From assembly GCF_000003815.2 (NCBI RefSeq), contig NC_049984.1, positions 26,430,689 through 26,468,655 on the forward strand: 37,967 nucleotides of DNA. The letters are read 5' to 3'. Shown here in pieces: positions 9,961 through 20,286 of this stretch. The position numbers and the translations under genes are program-made. Each line of letters starts with the position of its first letter. Positions within the stretch are counted from its first letter, which is position 1. The stretch is from Branchiostoma floridae (lineage: Eukaryota > Chordata > Leptocardii > Amphioxiformes > Branchiostomatidae). The notes under the pieces were generated by a model that worked only from the letters and a program-made list of their open reading frames with translations, made no database searches and was not told where the DNA came from.

Positions 9961-10318
9961 TCAGCATCATCGTCATCCAGTTCACCTGTGTTGCTGCCCA
10001 CCGTCGATTCTTTAGAGTCGCTCTCCGAGGCGGATACCCCACCATACCCAGGATCGTCAGGCTGGGCTCTCCTCGTCCACTTCCTCTGCCCAATTCCATG
10101 GATGGCCGCAAAAGTTTCTCTATTTTCCATCTGCATCAGCTGATAAGAGTATAAACAGTTAGCAGCACGTACTGAGAGCTGCTTCTGTTCCAGCTGTAAT
10201 AACGAGGCGGCCGCTACAACATGTAGCAATAAGGAATATGTAGAGGGCTGATCGCCTGCACGGATTCAGGTAACAACGATCCAGGTGACAACATCTGAAC
10301 CTCACCAATCAGGAACCA

Positions 10319-10666
10319 CAATTTAGAATGACGAAACACCTTACATTACAGGTGTGGACAAATCCATCAAAAAAGGTGACTTTGTGGCTTTAGGGCTTAC
10401 GAGCACAGGGAGGAGAAAGACATGAGCACTTACATGGCTGAAAGGATTGAGCAGGAGAAGGAGGAAGCTCAACTGTTCTTTATGAAGAAATCTGGAGACA
10501 TCTACATTTGGCCAGAGAACAAGAACACTTCATGGGAGATGGCTTCCCTGTCCCAACCATGGCCAACTCCAGTTAGCAATTCTGGGTCCGCTTCTCCAAA
10601 GAGGATACCACTAAAGTTAAGAACATTTTAGTGAAAGCTGGTAATAACATGTACCACTTCAAGTAA
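10319..10666 (+). pseudogene. C-terminal piece of an unrecognised element ORF
   Basis: The piece DETPYITGVDKSIKKGDFVA leads, after a frame change, into MSTYMAERIEQEKEEAQLFF at 10422 and KSGDIYIWPENKNTSWE, then another frame ends RFSKEDTTKVKNILVKAG and YHFK before a stop at 10664-10666. It looks like the end of a protein from a repetitive family, not a cellular gene I know. Two frame changes argue that it is dead. Confidence 0.3.
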
Positions 10667-11100
10667 TTCTTTGCAGTTCCTTTGCCACATTGAAAAGTGG
10701 AATTTAGTTAAGGAAGCTTTTTATTATCTCATGTAACCCTAACATAGATTAAGTAGCATGGTTAATTGTTGGTTTAAAGCACTTTAGGATTTTTGGTTTT
10801 CTTTGCCTAAATTAGCTGGTGTAGAGCGACATGTACTTACAGGTATGTAGCATGTAGGTGGTAAATGGTTTATTATTGATAAAAAACAACATCGGCTTGG
10901 CAGTAAGAACTGAATTGCGCCGACTCATACAGTATGTACAACCTGTAGCGTCCGTACCCCGTACTTTAGCTTTTATACGTATACAAATATTTTTTTAAAA
11001 AGGGCTCTTCATTTTTCTAAAACAATGGTCAACATTTTGCACCTACACTTGATCATATGCAGTTATTTCTTGAACAACATCTTTTTCACTGTTGTCATTT
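10667..11100. other. Unrecognised AT-rich spacer
   Basis: No ORF, RNA or repeat I can support. Confidence 0.35.
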
Positions 11101-11132
11101 CAGATGTGTAAGAGAACCTCATCCCATCACAC

Positions 11133-11420
11133 GTGAGAATAGGGACGAAAGAGACCATGTCACCCAGATTGTGGACAGATACATCATCAGAGTCAGGAAT
11201 CCTGAGAGATCACCATGCTGGTGTGGCTCAAGAGTCAAGGCCTACGCAGAGAGAACGACACAGCTGCTGTGAACCAGGCTGTCCGCTTATTTTTGTTCAT
11301 GCTACTGCTTGGTTAAAACATGATAGAAATGTACATGGTCTGGACTTTGGTGAGCCAAGCCAACAGGAAAAGCCCACATACTGCCCACATTTGACACAAA
11401 TGACGTGTTGCATAATTTAG
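11133..11420 (+). CDS. C2H2 zinc-finger ORF fragment
   Basis: A 95-codon frame carries one classical C2H2 finger: Cys45-x4-Cys50-x12-His63-x4-His68 (HSCCEPGCPLIF ... TAWLKHDRNVHGL), at about 11265-11336. Such a lone finger followed by GLDFGEP resembles the start of repetitive element proteins I remember from cnidarian and amphioxus genomes; that link is weak. No start-to-stop gene can be built. It may be an exon of a host zinc-finger gene or, more likely given the setting, of a mobile element. Confidence 0.42.
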   Translation: MRIGTKETMSPRLWTDTSSESGILRDHHAGVAQESRPTQRERHSCCEPGCPLIFVHATAWLKHDRNVHGLDFGEPSQQEKPTYCPHLTQMTCCII

Positions 11421-12460
11421 AGGGAAATGTGGCCTTCATACTTGCTTGTGTTGAAATCAAAATCTATCTGCGTTTAGATGCTCCAATGCCATTCAAAACT
11501 CACACCAGAACAAGAACCCATGTAGGGTTGGGTCAACAAGGAACTACCCTGGGACCAGCTAGAGTTCAATTAGACTTTTGACTTATTGTCACCTTTGGCC
11601 AGAATAGCTACAAAGGTAATTTGGGCCAGAATATGCCTGAGCAATTCGATAGCTTATGCCTTTTGCTTATTTTGCAATAAAGAAATATAATTAAAAATAC
11701 TTTGTTGGGTTTGTGTATACTGTGTTATGTTACTAAGGGTCTGTAAGACCCCGGTCGTGATGCAAAAAATGAAATGGTTTTCCCTTTGGCGACCTAATAT
11801 ATTTGCATTATTTAGAATTAAATGGCCATCTTTCCTCAGCCAATCATGAGCGAATAAATTCGACCGAGTCAGAGACTCCCTCCATTCAACTGAATGGTCT
11901 CCCTAGAATTGACTTAGAACATAGCCAATTTTCAGAAGCAAAATACACTCATTTTTAGTCATTAGAAACGTGCAGTTTGTTTTACTAGCAAGCGAACAGA
12001 CAGTTGTCATTCATGACCCTCAGGTGATGGCGCTTCACACCTTTTCTCACAGCATTGTTTGCAATTCCTGTCAGGTTTTACAACACTTTTTTTGCACCAC
12101 AATGCCATTGTTGCATTGGAGGTATTCAGCTGACCTAAATTCATTACTAAGATTGTTAAGGGCCCCACACATGCAACAATAGGCCTAGCAAAACATGATC
12201 ATTGTGTTTAATTTCTTATCGTGAATTATATGTGCAAATGATAAGGAGTTGGACCCTACCTAGCTCGAGGAAACGGCCAGGTGTGTTATTGAAATAGTGA
12301 TGATGTTATCAATCAATAGATGAGAGACAAAATAATTCCTTTAGAAAGATCTTCAGTCTTAAGCTTACAGGAAATACGGAGAAATGTCGTTATCAACCCT
12401 TGATTGCCTGCTTCAATATGATACTATTATAACTAGGTAAGCTATCCCATGTTGCTTTGC
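11421..12460. other. Unrecognised spacer
   Basis: AT-rich sequence without supportable genes. AATAAA at 11679 could be a polyadenylation signal. The frame at 11970-12182 has no recognisable character. Confidence 0.35.
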
Positions 12461-12531
12461 GTGAGTGAGGAGATCCGACATTTCCATATGGCAGTCATTC
12501 TGTCGTCGCATCCCAGGATACACGGACATCA

Positions 12532-12850
12532 CCATGAGTGCTCCAGTTCTGCGCGGAGATGTGACTCTAGTGAACCACAACCTTAAGTTATGGAGGTGCC
12601 CCTCTGCTGGACGACAGCCAGCTGGCCAGGTTCGACCCGGAGGTCCCTTTGTGGAGCATGAACGAGGACGAGTTGAAGAAAGGCTTGTTCGAGCTATGGG
12701 AGGGATGTGAAGGCGCAGGACACCATGGTCTGGCTGGCCCACTTCACGATCCTGGCCACTAACAGCTCTGCAGCCGCGACGCAAAAGATCACGGCGCCGG
12801 CTGGGAAGACGGCAGCACAGGCTGGCATCTGTCTCGCTGCTGGCATATAT
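12532..12850 (+). pseudogene. gag-like module, copy 2
   Basis: Starts MSAPVLRGDVTLVNHN at 12532. After a frameshift near 12590 the homologous frame continues DDSQLARFDPEVPLWSMN and EDELKKGLFELWEG. A third frame from 12707 gives MVWLAHFTILATNSSAAA, which matches KLAYSHCAILAANN of copy 1. With at least two frameshifts this copy is more decayed than copy 1. The GC-rich composition contrasts with the AT-rich surroundings. Confidence 0.5.
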
Positions 12851-13354
12851 TATAACAATACAGTTGGAGCGCAGCACATCTCCATGAGCGACATGGTTAT
12901 GACACAGCTCTTCAGAAAAAATCCTGCCATCATTCCTGAAGAAAATAGAGGAACAACTCGAGGACAACAGTGCCTTAGAAGGTTCATGGGCCTGCTTTAA
13001 CCACATCCGGGGCAAGATCCTCCGACTGCGGCTTAATAAATATACAACAGCTATTTACGGACTTGGTAATAATTGGATCCATAATGTTACAATGAGCGAT
13101 TTGAGAGAGAACCATTACCAGATTATGTTAGGTGGCTTCTGACGGGTGGCAAAGTACATTGTATGCCATATGTCGAGTGGGATGAAACTTCACGTGTTTT
13201 GCTACCGAGTAAGGTCTTAGACCTAAAGTATAAAGCATTTTCAAGTGCTGTTGGAGCTACTGAGAATTTCGAAGCATAAGTTGGCATTTGTTTCAGTAGA
13301 AGGAAGAATTAGAAAAATATTACGACCTGAAAGAGAATCAAAAAGGTACATTCT
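12851..13354. other. Spacer after gag-like copy 2
   Basis: The frame from copy 2 runs on to 13000 without recognisable motifs. The remainder has no supportable gene. Confidence 0.3.
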
Positions 13355-13639
13355 ATGAACAGGACAAATGAAAGTTGTCAAACCATGATGGCGACAGCAA
13401 AAGAATATCCATCTGCTATGGAACCTGGCCCATCCGTCACCAATAAAAAAGACGACAATGTTGACATGGTTGACCTGTCGTTTACCTCAGTATCATTAGC
13501 GAGTATCATAGTGGGTGAGAAAGACGCAAGCTATCACCCATCTGATGAAGATGCTGGGTCAACAAGCGGGGAACGTTCATGTGGATCAAACCATGATGAT
13601 CATATTGGGAACAAGGCTGACTGTCATCTGGTTCAATAA
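13355..13639 (+). CDS. Unrecognised acidic ORF
   Basis: 94 codons, rich in Asp, Ser and Glu, including KDASYHPSDEDAGSTSGE. It resembles a disordered N-terminal region. No domain is recognised. Protein-like pieces continue downstream in other frames (13681-13956), so it may be the start of a decayed element ORF extending to about 15.4 kb. Confidence 0.28.
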   Translation: MNRTNESCQTMMATAKEYPSAMEPGPSVTNKKDDNVDMVDLSFTSVSLASIIVGEKDASYHPSDEDAGSTSGERSCGSNHDDHIGNKADCHLVQ

Positions 13640-13680
13640 CCATGGATTATTGAGTTTATTGGAGTCAAAGAATGTGAAAC

Positions 13681-13956
13681 ATGGCCATTTTCAAACGTTT
13701 GTCGAGGTGTGAGAAGCATACATCGCCAAAGGAACAGCTACACCTGAGGAAATTTTTTTGTAGGTGCTCAGATCTTCTTGAGTTTGAGAAAACAATTGTC
13801 TACAACACATTTCTGCAAAGTAAAAATGATGATATCAGTACCCCCTCAAATACAGATGGCTGCTGTTTGATCATGTCCGTACGTTTGCAGCCAATTCTGA
13901 TGGTTAATGATGAAGATATTGTTCAATTTTCCAGGAGTCCAGCCTTGTCTAAGTAA
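13681..13956 (+). CDS. Unrecognised ORF fragment
   Basis: 91 codons including KRLSRCEKHTSPKEQLHLRK and LEFEKTIVYNTFLQ. Basic and protein-like, but no family recognised. A competing frame (RSIHRQRNSYT) covers part of the same DNA, suggesting decay. Confidence 0.22.
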   Translation: MAIFKRLSRCEKHTSPKEQLHLRKFFCRCSDLLEFEKTIVYNTFLQSKNDDISTPSNTDGCCLIMSVRLQPILMVNDEDIVQFSRSPALSK

Positions 13957-14254
13957 CTGTTTCTAATGATCAGATGAAAGACATAGTTTCACACTAAGTA
14001 TTGCCACAGCGTACATTCATCTTCAATTGTATCACGTGTTTTTATGGAGATACTGCATATGTTTGATGCTGTGCATATTTTCTAAAATTCATCTCTGCAA
14101 GTGTGTGCAGTGTTGGAGGAAACTGCAAGGAATTTCAATCCTGATTCCACCAACGAACCAACCTGGACACCATTACTGTACACCAGTAGTGATTCACCCG
14201 TAGAAGACCCTGATGACAACTGTCAGATAATATTGAACTGAGCCATGTTGACAG

Positions 14255-14540
14255 TTTAGTCCCAGACGTCATTAAGGAGGACTATACACAGCAAGATGAA
14301 GAAGAAGCAAGAGATGGAGAGTCATCTTATCTGCTTGATTCACTACCTGAAGGTTTGATGGCAGCTAAACAGAAGTGCTCAGACAGGATATGGTCAATTT
14401 GTCCAAAGCTCATTGAAAACGAGACAAGTAATGCAGCTGAGAAATTTATGAGCGTGAATGCCAAGTTCAATGGTGGTAAGCAAATAAAGTGAGGTCAGAG
14501 GGGATCTTACAAACACAGATGCCAAGGTGCTGGCCTTACC
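14255..14540 (+). pseudogene. Broken ORF with GGKQ-I motif, unrecognised
   Basis: The frame reads DVIKEDYTQQDEEEARDGES, then LPEGLMAAKQKCSDRIWSIC and EKFMSVNAKFNGGKQI, followed by a stop. After it, QRGSYKHRCQGAGL continues in a near frame. The GGKQ-x-x-x-x-QRGS-x-x-x-RC phrase resembles proteins I associate with YqaJ-type nuclease families of invertebrate elements, but the nuclease motifs themselves are not seen. Treat that as a lead only. Confidence 0.32.
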
Positions 14541-14611
14541 ACCCAGTATGGCGCACATTGGCATGAACGAGCCTGGAAAAACTGTATTGGTGTCAAAGGC
14601 CGTCAAGGGAA

Positions 14612-14908
14612 GTGAACACTCAGACTGACGAGTGTGCTTTTGATAGATGGAAAATTGCCACTTTTCATGGCAGTGAAGTGATTTGGGTGGCCTGTGTTTA
14701 TTCCGTCTGGGAAGGGTACTATTCATACACCCAGAACAGTTGCGAGAATGTTCTCTTGAAAAGATGGCAGTCCTTTTCACCGCAAGACTTAGATAAGTTT
14801 ATTCAGACCATCAGAAAACTAGTTTCCTGGCCAGAGGAACAAATAGTCCTGGCATATTTAGGCATGCCTGATAAATGGGAAGTGAGGCACGAGGTCGTTT
14901 TAAGGTAA
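14612..14908 (+). CDS. Unrecognised ORF fragment
   Basis: 98 codons, well-balanced composition: ECAFDRWKIATFHGSEVIWV, then QDLDKFIQTIRKLVSWPEEQ and VLAYLGMPDKWEVRHE, ending close to AAG|GTAACC, a possible donor. It looks like genuine former coding sequence. It is followed within 20 bp by RQKETTAVRWDATT in another frame, so it is probably the same broken ORF. Confidence 0.32.
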   Translation: MNTQTDECAFDRWKIATFHGSEVIWVACVYSVWEGYYSYTQNSCENVLLKRWQSFSPQDLDKFIQTIRKLVSWPEEQIVLAYLGMPDKWEVRHEVVLR

Positions 14909-14917
14909 CCAACTTGA

Positions 14918-15450
14918 TTGCTACAATCAAATACGACAAACAGGGAAGACAGAAAGAAACGACTGCTGTTCGTTGGGATGCCACAACATAACATTACTAG
15001 GAACAACACAAAAATGACAAATCAATTGGCGAGAGATTTGCAAGAAACAGAGGTAACACCACAGGTGGATAGTGTACAAAGTGAGGCAGAGACATCATTG
15101 GAAGAAGAAGAGAACTGTGCCATTTGGGGTACAATATTTCAACTTACTGCCCAAATAAACAGGTGCTAATCGACTTCTTAGTATGGTCAATGTATCGGCT
15201 TGATCCGCAGGAATTTTATAAGAATCTAACAACCTTCAATACAGAAATCACATTGCCGAATGAAAGTTGAAGCTGGTTACCTGGCCACAAGAAAGGGCAT
15301 CACAACTTATCCCAGAAGATAGTATTAAATACTGTGGACGAGGAATCAGAGGAGTCCATTCACCTGATTATTTTAGATACAGATTAAAAGAGGGTAGGCA
15401 TGTTTCTGTCCACCTGGGTCTTCCAGCTACACAGATTGAATTTTAATAAT
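14918..15450 (+). pseudogene. Continuation of broken ORF, unrecognised
   Basis: Protein-like pieces in successive frames: NITRNNTKMTNQLARDLQ and the acidic QSEAETSLEEEENCAIW to about 15169, then LVTWPQERASQLIPEDSIKY and CGRGIRGVHSPDYFRYRLKE at 15270-15390. Frame changes between them show decay. No family recognised. Confidence 0.28.
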
Positions 15451-15596
15451 CATGAAATAGGTGGAAATGTTTTTAAAATATCTCTGTTGCAACATACGCA
15501 AGGAATATCAAAGGATTTTTTCTGTGTCTTTTCTTGATTTACTCTACGTTGTTCAAATCGGACTTAACAACTAATAAAAGGATTTTTCTTTGCAGC

Positions 15597-15905
15597 TTTC
15601 GAGAAAAAGAGAGTAAAGCTTATTTGTCTCCAATCACAACTTCAATCCCGCTCCACACGCCCTTCCTCTACACCATGTCGTCTGACGAATCGGATGCTGT
15701 CAGTGAAAGCAAGCCTGCCACGCCTACAATACAGCCGTCGCAGGAGAATGATCAGGAGGACATATCAGATGGAGAGGATTCAGACATTCTAGCGACCAGA
15801 GAATACGTAAACATTTGTATTGAATCCGCCGAAGGAAGGTTACAAACTGAGTTATTCGAGAGAATTACCATTGTTGCGGAGGAACACAGTGCAGTCATGC
15901 CCCAT
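15597..15905 (+). CDS. Exon-like acidic ORF, unrecognised
   Basis: A good acceptor (TTTTTCTTTGCAG|CTTTC) ends at 15596 and the ATG at 15675 starts MSSDESDAVSESKPATPTIQ, followed by an acidic Ser/Asp/Glu stretch and EGRLQTELFERITIVAEEH. It resembles a disordered regulatory N-terminus. The frame runs to 16058 but becomes low-complexity after about 15905. No partner exon is found. Confidence 0.28.
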
Positions 15906-16244
15906 GAAGGCAAACCCGTATCTTACCAGTACTTTGGGCCGATAATACACCAAAAAAGCACATTTTTTATTAACATTGTTGAGATACATATTGTATGGTA
16001 TGGTATGCATGTACATGAACATATGCCAATTCTTGTTACATTGTGTAACAACCTGTAACTTTTCAGTGATTTGAAGTATAATATAATAATTCTTTTCATG
16101 CTAGGTTAAAGGAGTATACAGAAATTTCCAACGGAAACCAAATTGAATGTGGTGAAGGCAAATCCTTCCTTAATCAGAAGTATGCAAATGAGTACAATAT
16201 GCAAATGAAGCACAGTATATAAGGGAGAAACCATAAAACAGAAG

Positions 16245-17345
16245 TGAGCACGAAGTTAGTCTAAGCGAGACAGCGGGTGGCTGGAAGGATCTTCCATGGG
16301 TCCAGTTGGCAAGGTATTGGTTGGGGTTTTTTGCCCATCGTTTTGAACCATCATCGTGGTCTAACAGTTCCCCCATTCTCCTGAGGCTCCACCTCACTAT
16401 TCTTTGATGCAGAAGCTCACCTCGGGTTTTGTTAATGCTTCTGCTTCGAAGACTTGGGACAGGATATGCACCGTACAGTCTTTGTACAAAGCTGCCATCT
16501 TAGCTCGCTCTCATACCCCTTCCGCTTGTCTTTTAGAGCGGGGTGTTGATTGGTCTCTTGTTTTTTCAACGGTGCATAACACTCTCCTTGAGAATAAGCT
16601 AAAGGAGCTTTCTTGGAAGGTCGCACATGGGGCTCTCAAAACCAACTACTTTACTTGTTCGATTTGGCACAGAACTCCTTCCCTTTTTGTCCGAGGAGAA
16701 ACTGTAGAGCTACAGAGACCGTTACCCATACCCTGGTCTTGTGGCGAGGTGCTCCTGACCTGGACTTGGGTCGAAGGGTTCATTAGGCGATGGGTGGTCT
16801 CTAGTTTTCGTGTTTCTCGCGCGGTCGCTCTCAATGGTGTTATGTCGTCTACCCTGAAGAAGTGTAAGAGAGATGTCTGCACCTACATTTTGGCCGTCGC
16901 TCTGTCTAAGATTTGGTGGTCCAGGTGTCAGGCTCTCTTTGACAATAATTTCGTATCTCACATTGAGCTGGTGTCTCTAATCAAGGAGGCTCTTAGGTTT
17001 AAACTCAAGATGGAGTTTGTTCGACTTGGTTCTGAAAGTTTCTTGGCTGAGTGGTGCCAATCTGTTAGATGGGCAAGTGTGCGGACGGGAGTTTTGGTTC
17101 TACGTTTTTAGAGTCCTTGTCGTAGTAGTCTTTGTTTGGTGCTACAGTCTGTCTTTGCTCTTGGTGGATTGTCTGTTAGATGTTCAGTGTGTGTGGTCAG
17201 TCCTTCACTATGGCGTTCTCCTTCTACTCTCTAGTCCTCTTTATGATTTCCAGTTTGCTTTGATGTGTCGTTTCTTGGCAGAAGGGTGGGCGGGTGCAAG
17301 TCTGCCTCGGGTGGAGTGGCACATCCTTTTTCTTTGTTTCCATTT
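16245..17345 (+). mobile_element. Tx1-like LINE 3' end (GC- and T-rich)
   Basis: The frame 16404-16690 reads LENKLKELSWKVAHGALKT and then TCSIWHRTPS, the segment just before the Cys/His tail of L1/Tx1-type polyproteins; upstream, LARYWLGFFAHRFEP at 16296 belongs to the same protein. A frameshift near 16690 destroys the Cys pair. A later frame (16850-17065) matches the expected extreme C-terminus: VALSKIWWSRCQALFD, EALRFKLKMEFVRLGSESF and LAEWC. About 240 bp of T/G-rich 3' UTR follow. The strand composition differs clearly from the flanks. It is 5'-truncated, frameshifted and dead. Confidence 0.72.
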
Positions 17346-18000
17346 ATGAGTTGTTATCACTAAAACTGTTTGTATACCCAAAATAACAAAGGGCTGGAAG
17401 TATGTCGCAGGTTAAAAGACAAGCACCAGCGGGTGCCGTCAAGCAGTGGTAGCCGGACAAGGGCAGCAGCAGGCCCCGCAGGGACAGCCGCAGTGAAAGA
17501 AAATTTGTGTTTTTAACAACTGCATGTACTACAATAAATTCAGCAATCCTATGGCACAATTGCTGGATGCGGTCAGGTCAAGCTGAAGGAAGCTGTCAGG
17601 GAGTTGCCGCGAGCATGTTGGAAATGAAGCGGACCGCCCGAAGGAACATCGCTTGTTTCAAATGTTTATGGCGGCCATGGCTGCACGCATCCTCCGAGCT
17701 CTTGTATTTATATTTGCAGCCAAAATAAAAGCTTTAACGCATTTTTAGAAGCGTAAATTTTATACCCACCTCCCCACGTTTTTGAACACATGGGAGTGCA
17801 CGCAGGAGTAACATGCACCACTGCAGAAAATATCATAAGGATGACCATTCCCTCAACAGGCATATGAATCGTCCAACAGAAGGTAATGGTCAAATAACAT
17901 AACAAAGTTACAGTGCTTTCAATACAAGATCATTCACAACTACCTGGCTACAAGCAGCTGGCTAAGAAAAGCAAATCTGCAACTGACCAAGAAGGCAGAA
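17346..18000. other. Unrecognised spacer
   Basis: No gene supported. AATAAA at 17725 is an isolated hexamer. Confidence 0.3.
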
Positions 18001-18029
18001 GGAGGTAAGGAACTACAGTCCCCTTAATC

Positions 18030-18352
18030 GCTTGGCTGTAACTTTGACTCGGCAGAGCCTAAGAAATTTGACGATTTGAGGCTGGACGAGTTCTTGGCCG
18101 GGTACATGGGTCTGCTACAGAGCCCCGGACTGTGAGAGTCACCGTGACCGGTAGACTGTGGCGTGATGATAAGAAGGTATGATAAAGACAAGACAAGGAT
18201 GAAGCCTCTGCGGGGGAGGAGGAGAGAGCCTCCTGGGAATAATTCCAGGAAGACATGGCGTACCTCGCCTGTCTGGAGGGCCAATTTGATGGTCCGGACG
18301 GAGCAGAGCCTCCACGATGAATACGTCAGGCAGATGAATGAGATGCAGTAGA
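18030..18352 (+). pseudogene. Small ORF relic with MAYLA motif, copy 1
   Basis: The first piece, KKFDDLRLDEFLAGYMGLLQ, ends in a stop near 18134. The second, at 18200-18350, reads DEASAGEEERASWE, then DMAYLACLEGQFDGPDGAE, and after one frameshift SLHDEYVRQMNEMQ with a stop. The second part matches 23783-23885 (MAYLAHLERKFDPPGDG ... YDEFVRKMNR, stop), so these are two copies of one C-terminus. I do not recognise the protein. It may belong to the same retroelement as the gag-like modules, since copy 2 precedes gag-like copy 3 by 760 bp. Confidence 0.4.
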
Positions 18353-18504
18353 TTAGTTCTTTCAAAGCTTCATACATTATGACATCTATATGTACCACTT
18401 CAATTTTTATGCATAGAACATTTTGCAACAGTGATTGTTTTCTTTACAATAGGTATATTACCCCTGTGTAAATTGTCTTTCTTTTCAGAAAAAGTCATCT
18501 ATAT

Positions 18505-18986
18505 CTTCGTTAAACTTGCGTTCAGGGTCCCTTGTAGTCCTAACCCACGCTGAAATCAACGAGGTGTTCTGCGATGTTCGTTGGTCGGACCATACAGAAT
18601 GGGACGTTTTGTAGCATGTATTTGTCACACGGCTACGATGGGCATGTTTCTGGATCTGATAAAATACCTGTCAGCATCAACGACTTGGTCAGACAACAAC
18701 TTTCTGTCCCTGAGTGGCAAGCCCAAATTATTATGCAGTCATATCAGGGTCGGAGAAAATAAACGGTTCCTGGAGTTACTTCAGTGACCCTGAACCGTGC
18801 AAAGTAGCATACCCAGATGAGGCTGATTTCATCATCGAGTACTCCACCATTCCAAGTTTCGCATCATTCCGCTGTCCTGAAGGCGGTTCCACATATCTTA
18901 CTCAACTGGCTTAGGCCATAGAAGATCTGGGGAACAGGGACAATCTGGTTAGTATCCTTGTCAAAGTAAACGAGGATGTTGAGTAA
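18505..18986 (+). pseudogene. Caspase pseudogene (p20 end and p10)
   Basis: Caspases are cysteine proteases of apoptosis and innate immunity. Pieces in order: LTHAEINEVFCDVRWSDHTE (18541-18600); a frame change; MYLSHGYDGHVSGSD, holding the catalytic His in SHG; LSLSGKPKL in a third frame; then IIMQSYQG at the place of the family's QACxG, so the catalytic Cys is Tyr (codon TAT). The p10 part follows without a long linker: EADFIIEYSTIPSFASFR, GGSTYLTQLA, an in-frame stop at 18912, and ILVKVNEDVE with a final stop at 18984-18986. Frameshifts, a stop and loss of the nucleophile make it non-functional. No prodomain (CARD, DED or death domain) is recognisable upstream. Caspases are greatly expanded in amphioxus, so a dead copy there is plausible. 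Confidence 0.82.
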
Positions 18987-19320
18987 ATTCTCATTTTAAG
19001 TTTAGGCAACTATACAAGCAAAGTCATTCGTTTGTCATCACATTGACAAGGAAGCTAAATTTTTCATTTTCCTACTATTATTAACAATTCCACATACGGT
19101 GTCAGGTGTAGACACATGCCCATAATGCACATTTTGTGTGGCGTATACAATATGTACAAATCAACAATAGTGATCTGTACAGTACTTAGCTGAAAGCAAT
19201 CTGAGTTCTACGGGGAAGGAATCCCGTATGAAACATATACGGAAGACGACACGTTTGGCAGCCTCATCTGCTCACTCTTTATCAAATGTAGACCATTAGC
19301 TTTAGCTCGAGAAGACGTTT
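18987..19320. other. Unrecognised spacer
   Basis: AT-rich, no supportable gene. Confidence 0.35.
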
Positions 19321-19915
19321 TGCTACACAGGGGTTGAAATTAAGCTTGTATCCCCTGTAAGTGATCATGAAACGCTTAGACACGTGTTCAAAGTTTACGT
19401 CGGCGACACCTCATACGTTTCCAGTTTCCTCGAGCAGGCCGACCGCTACTTTAGCGAGTATGACGTCAGCGTCAATGTGGTTTTGAAAGAAAACTGGACT
19501 ACTGGAATTCTGACGTGCAGGATCTAGTTGAGAACATGTTACATGGGTTTGAGGACACTGCGTTCACCTATAGAAAGAACGTGTCTGAGTCTATGGAGCA
19601 CTCGATAGAGAAGAGAACAAATGTATCCGACTTCATCGCCATCTCCTGGCACGAAACCCTGCCATTGCAGCGCTACTAGTGCATGACTCTCGAGGACAAA
19701 TCATCAAACCCAACTTGTCTTCAAACACTCAAGTGAGTCAGAGTCAGAAGATCAAAGTCAATCCTGCAGATAGAGGCCAGCTGGAGGCATTTGCAGATGC
19801 TCACTATCAGGAAATTATGAACATTCTTACTGAAAAGTCCTACAAGTGGGCATGTAAGTCAACTTTAATGTACAGCTTGGGTAACATATTAACGTTCGTT
19901 AGGTGGAGCTTTTAG
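19321..19915 (+). pseudogene. Broken ORF, unrecognised
   Basis: Long protein-like segments in successive frames: VEIKLVSPVSDHETLRHVFK and DTSYVSSFLEQADRYFSEYD (19335-19500); SDVQDLVENMLHGFEDTAF and ISWHETLPLQRY (19508-19678); then HDSRGQIIKPNLSSN, QKIKVNPADRGQLEAFADAH and YQEIMNILTEKSYKWACK, ending at AAG|TCAACT beside a GTAAG donor at 19853. At least two frame breaks. It was clearly coding once. I recognise no family. Confidence 0.42.
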
Positions 19916-19987
19916 GGGCAGCCACAGTCTTTTATCTCTCCCCTTTCAACTCGTGTTTCTCAAGTGTTTAAAAGTTATTTAGGGGAC

Positions 19988-20286
19988 AGCAATGGATATA
20001 GGTTTAATATGTCACTGAACTCACAAGACATATTAGGAGCGAGGTTTTTCCCTGTGTCCATCAAGCCATTGCGGAGTTTGTTCAACGGCGTCACTGTGAA
20101 CAGATCTACCAACAATGGCGTCGATCCTGAAGTACACCTCCGGATTCCTGCCTATGTAGGCCACAACAACACTGTGGACATCGATCTTGACAAAACAGCC
20201 AAAGAAGTGGCGGCAATGCTGGCAACGATGGACTGGAGTGACGTTGCCATCACACCTGAACAGAACTGTGACGCCTTCGAAGTCAA
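19988..20286 (+). CDS. Exon-like ORF, unrecognised
   Basis: An open stretch reads NSQDILGARFFPVSIKPLRS, then VDPEVHLRIPAYVGHNNTVD and DKTAKEVAAMLATMDWSDVA, and CDAFEVK, ending in AAG|GTAACG, a possible donor at 20287. Composition and codon use look genuinely protein-coding, and the stretch is uninterrupted. It lies 70 bp downstream of the previous relic and may have been the next exon of the same gene or element. The overlapping minus-strand frame at 20033-20455 is a shadow. Confidence 0.38.

Noticed and set aside
12413-13015. 200-codon minus-strand ORF
   Set aside because: It covers gag-like copy 2 from the opposite strand, has no recognisable motif and has Ser/Arg-rich shadow composition.
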